Assembly: GCF_954871325.1 (NCBI RefSeq)
Contig: NC_088775.1
Location: 35,069,561 to 35,133,560 of the forward strand
DNA from: Gordionus sp. m RMFG-2023
Lineage: Eukaryota; Nematomorpha; Gordioida; Chordodea; Parachordodidae
DNA: 64,000 nt
Direction of reading: 5' to 3'
In this document: in pieces, positions 63,059 through 64,000 of the stretch
How positions within the stretch are numbered: position 1 is the first letter of the stretch
Layout: the number at the start of each line of letters is the position of its first letter
Notes under the pieces: generated by a model
What the model saw: only the letters and a program-made list of their open reading frames with translations
Told to the model about the DNA's origin: nothing
Databases searched by the model: none
Made by a program: the position numbers and the translations under genes

Positions 63059-64000
63059 GGTTAACATTTTAAAAGTAATTTTGAATATATTTATATCATT
63101 GAACTCAGAATTTAATTCTCTATCCAAAACCGCTTAGATGTATTTTTAATTTCCGGTTTAAAAATAAATATTTTGTCGCGAAAGACATTTATAGGGGAAA
63201 GGCTAACATTTTAAAAGTAATTTTGAATATATTTATATCATTGAACTAAGAATTTAATTCTCTATCCAAAACCGCTTAGATGTATTTTTATACGTTTTCG
63301 GTTCACAAAATAAAATTTTTGTCGCGAAAGACATTTATAGGGGAAAGGCTAACATTTTAAAAGTAATTTTGAATATATTTATATCATTGAACTCAGAATT
63401 TAATTCTCTATCCAAAACCGCTTAGATGTATTTTATTACATTTCCGGTTCACAAAATAAATATTTTGTCGCGAAAGACATTTATAAGGAAAAGGCTAACA
63501 TTTTAAAAGTAATTTTGAATATATTTATATCATTGAACTCAGAATTTAATTCTCTATCCAAAACCGCTTAGATGTATTTTATTACGTTTCCGGTTCACAA
63601 AATAAATTTTTTGTCGCGAAAGACATTTATATGGGAAAGGCTAACATTTTAAAAGTAATTTTGAATATATATATATCATTGAACTCAGAATTTAATTCTC
63701 TATCCAAAACCGCTTAGATGTATTTTTAATTTCCGGTTTACAAAATAAATATTTTGTCGCGAAAGACATTTATAGGGGAAAGGCTAACATTTTAAAAATA
63801 ATTTTGAATATATTTATATCATTGAACTCAGAATTTAATTCTCTATCCAATACCGCTTAGATGTATTTTTTTACGTTTTCGGTTCACAAAATAAAATTTT
63901 TGTCGCGAAAGACATTTATAGGGGAAAGGCTAACATTTTAAAAGTAATTTTGAATATATTTATATCATTGAACTCAGAATTTAATTCTCTATCCAAAACC

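Larger units (their letters stand above)
57165..64000 (-). repeat. Satellite array, right arm, opposite orientation
   Basis: About 47 monomers of the same satellite, read here as the reverse complement ('gtcgcgaaagac' marks monomer starts on the minus strand). Dialect differs from the sequence left of the gap: it has no A1 monomer, no 119-bp truncated monomer and no 'gtgagaaaacg' monomer. It shares with the alpha blocks the 'cttagttc' state (seen as 'aactaag' at 57484, 60225, 61950 and 63244), the 'gttaacc' state, the short 'aaatttttaaaatg' join, and one 'attaaaccgg' monomer (near 60138). A and B alternate more regularly than in the left arm. The B variant 'aagccatttt' recurs at 59392, 59821 and 61110 (seen as 'aaaatggctt'). 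Confidence 0.97.

Noticed and set aside
1-64000. CRISPR-like regular repeats
   Set aside because: The repeats are contiguous, with no unique spacers between conserved repeats; variation is scattered through the monomer and itself repeats at the HOR level.
1-64000. Mobile elements, LTRs, rRNA, tRNA or other genes hidden in the array
   Set aside because: Reading both strands, I saw no stretch that departs from the monomer by more than short indels, no terminal repeats with target-site duplications, and no RNA gene motifs.
1-64000. CENP-B box or telomere repeat
   Set aside because: No match to the core of the CENP-B box (TTCG....A..CGGG) and no run of TTAGGG, TTAGG, TTTAGGG or TCAGG units was seen. 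The TTCG in 'tttcgcgac' is not followed by the other required bases.
1-64000. Match to a named satellite family of a particular taxon
   Set aside because: AT-rich satellites near 142 bp are known from, for example, tenebrionid beetles, but I cannot align to any reference here and length alone is not enough. A search of satellite databases with the A and B consensus would decide it.

Overview
The window is almost entirely one AT-rich satellite DNA, made of head-to-tail copies of a 143-146 bp monomer, roughly 440 in all. I found no gene, RNA gene, transposon, CRISPR array or non-satellite sequence in the 63.8 kb of called bases. Both window edges fall inside the satellite, so the array continues beyond them. 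Megabase-style satellite with higher-order repeats (HORs) points to a eukaryotic centromere, pericentromere or other heterochromatin block. The taxon cannot be read from the sequence. CpG is kept above expectation in a sequence that is only about 27% GC, which argues against a heavily methylated vertebrate or plant satellite and fits many invertebrates; this is an inference.

Two monomer types alternate or run in short blocks: A (146 bp, with an 'acgtaaaaaaatac' tract) and B (143 bp, with 'attaaaaatac'). They are ordered into HOR units. A diagnostic A monomer (called A1 here, with 'aaaaaataac' and 'gcggtattgg') opens each unit and starts at 1, 6457, 9171, 10592, 13306, 14584, 14873, 16729, 19566, 21705, 23701, 28024, 34490, 37058, 39623, 42331, 44326, 47041, 49035 and 56603. 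Unit lengths (2714, 2715, 2708, 2568, 2565, 2139, 1996, 1995, 1994, 1421 and others) differ by whole monomers or dimers, as expected from in-register unequal exchange.

Two HOR dialects alternate along the left arm. 'Alpha' stretches (about 1-5600, 23701-33650, and a small patch near 16.9-17.6 kb) lack a 119-bp truncated monomer. 'Beta' stretches (about 5.6-23.7 kb and 33.6-56.9 kb) carry it 20 times, always followed by the same next monomers. Larger duplications overlie this: a 4323-bp tandem duplication (23701-28023 and 28024 onward), a long repeat of 725-6456 at 28894-34489, a 4135-bp superunit at 6457-10591 and 10592-14583, a 2565-bp tandem pair at 37058-42330, and a 3004-bp pair at 51461-56964.

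A run of exactly 200 N (56965-57164) splits the window. To its right (57165-64000) the same satellite runs on the opposite strand and belongs to a third, alpha-like dialect. Orientation and dialect both change at the gap, so it is more likely a scaffolding join than a sequenced inversion.

The most interesting small-scale signal is a short palindrome near the start of each monomer. It stays palindromic in several sequence variants, including one with a compensatory base-pair change and one with a 3-bp deletion. A precise 6-bp inversion also appears to separate two monomer subtypes.
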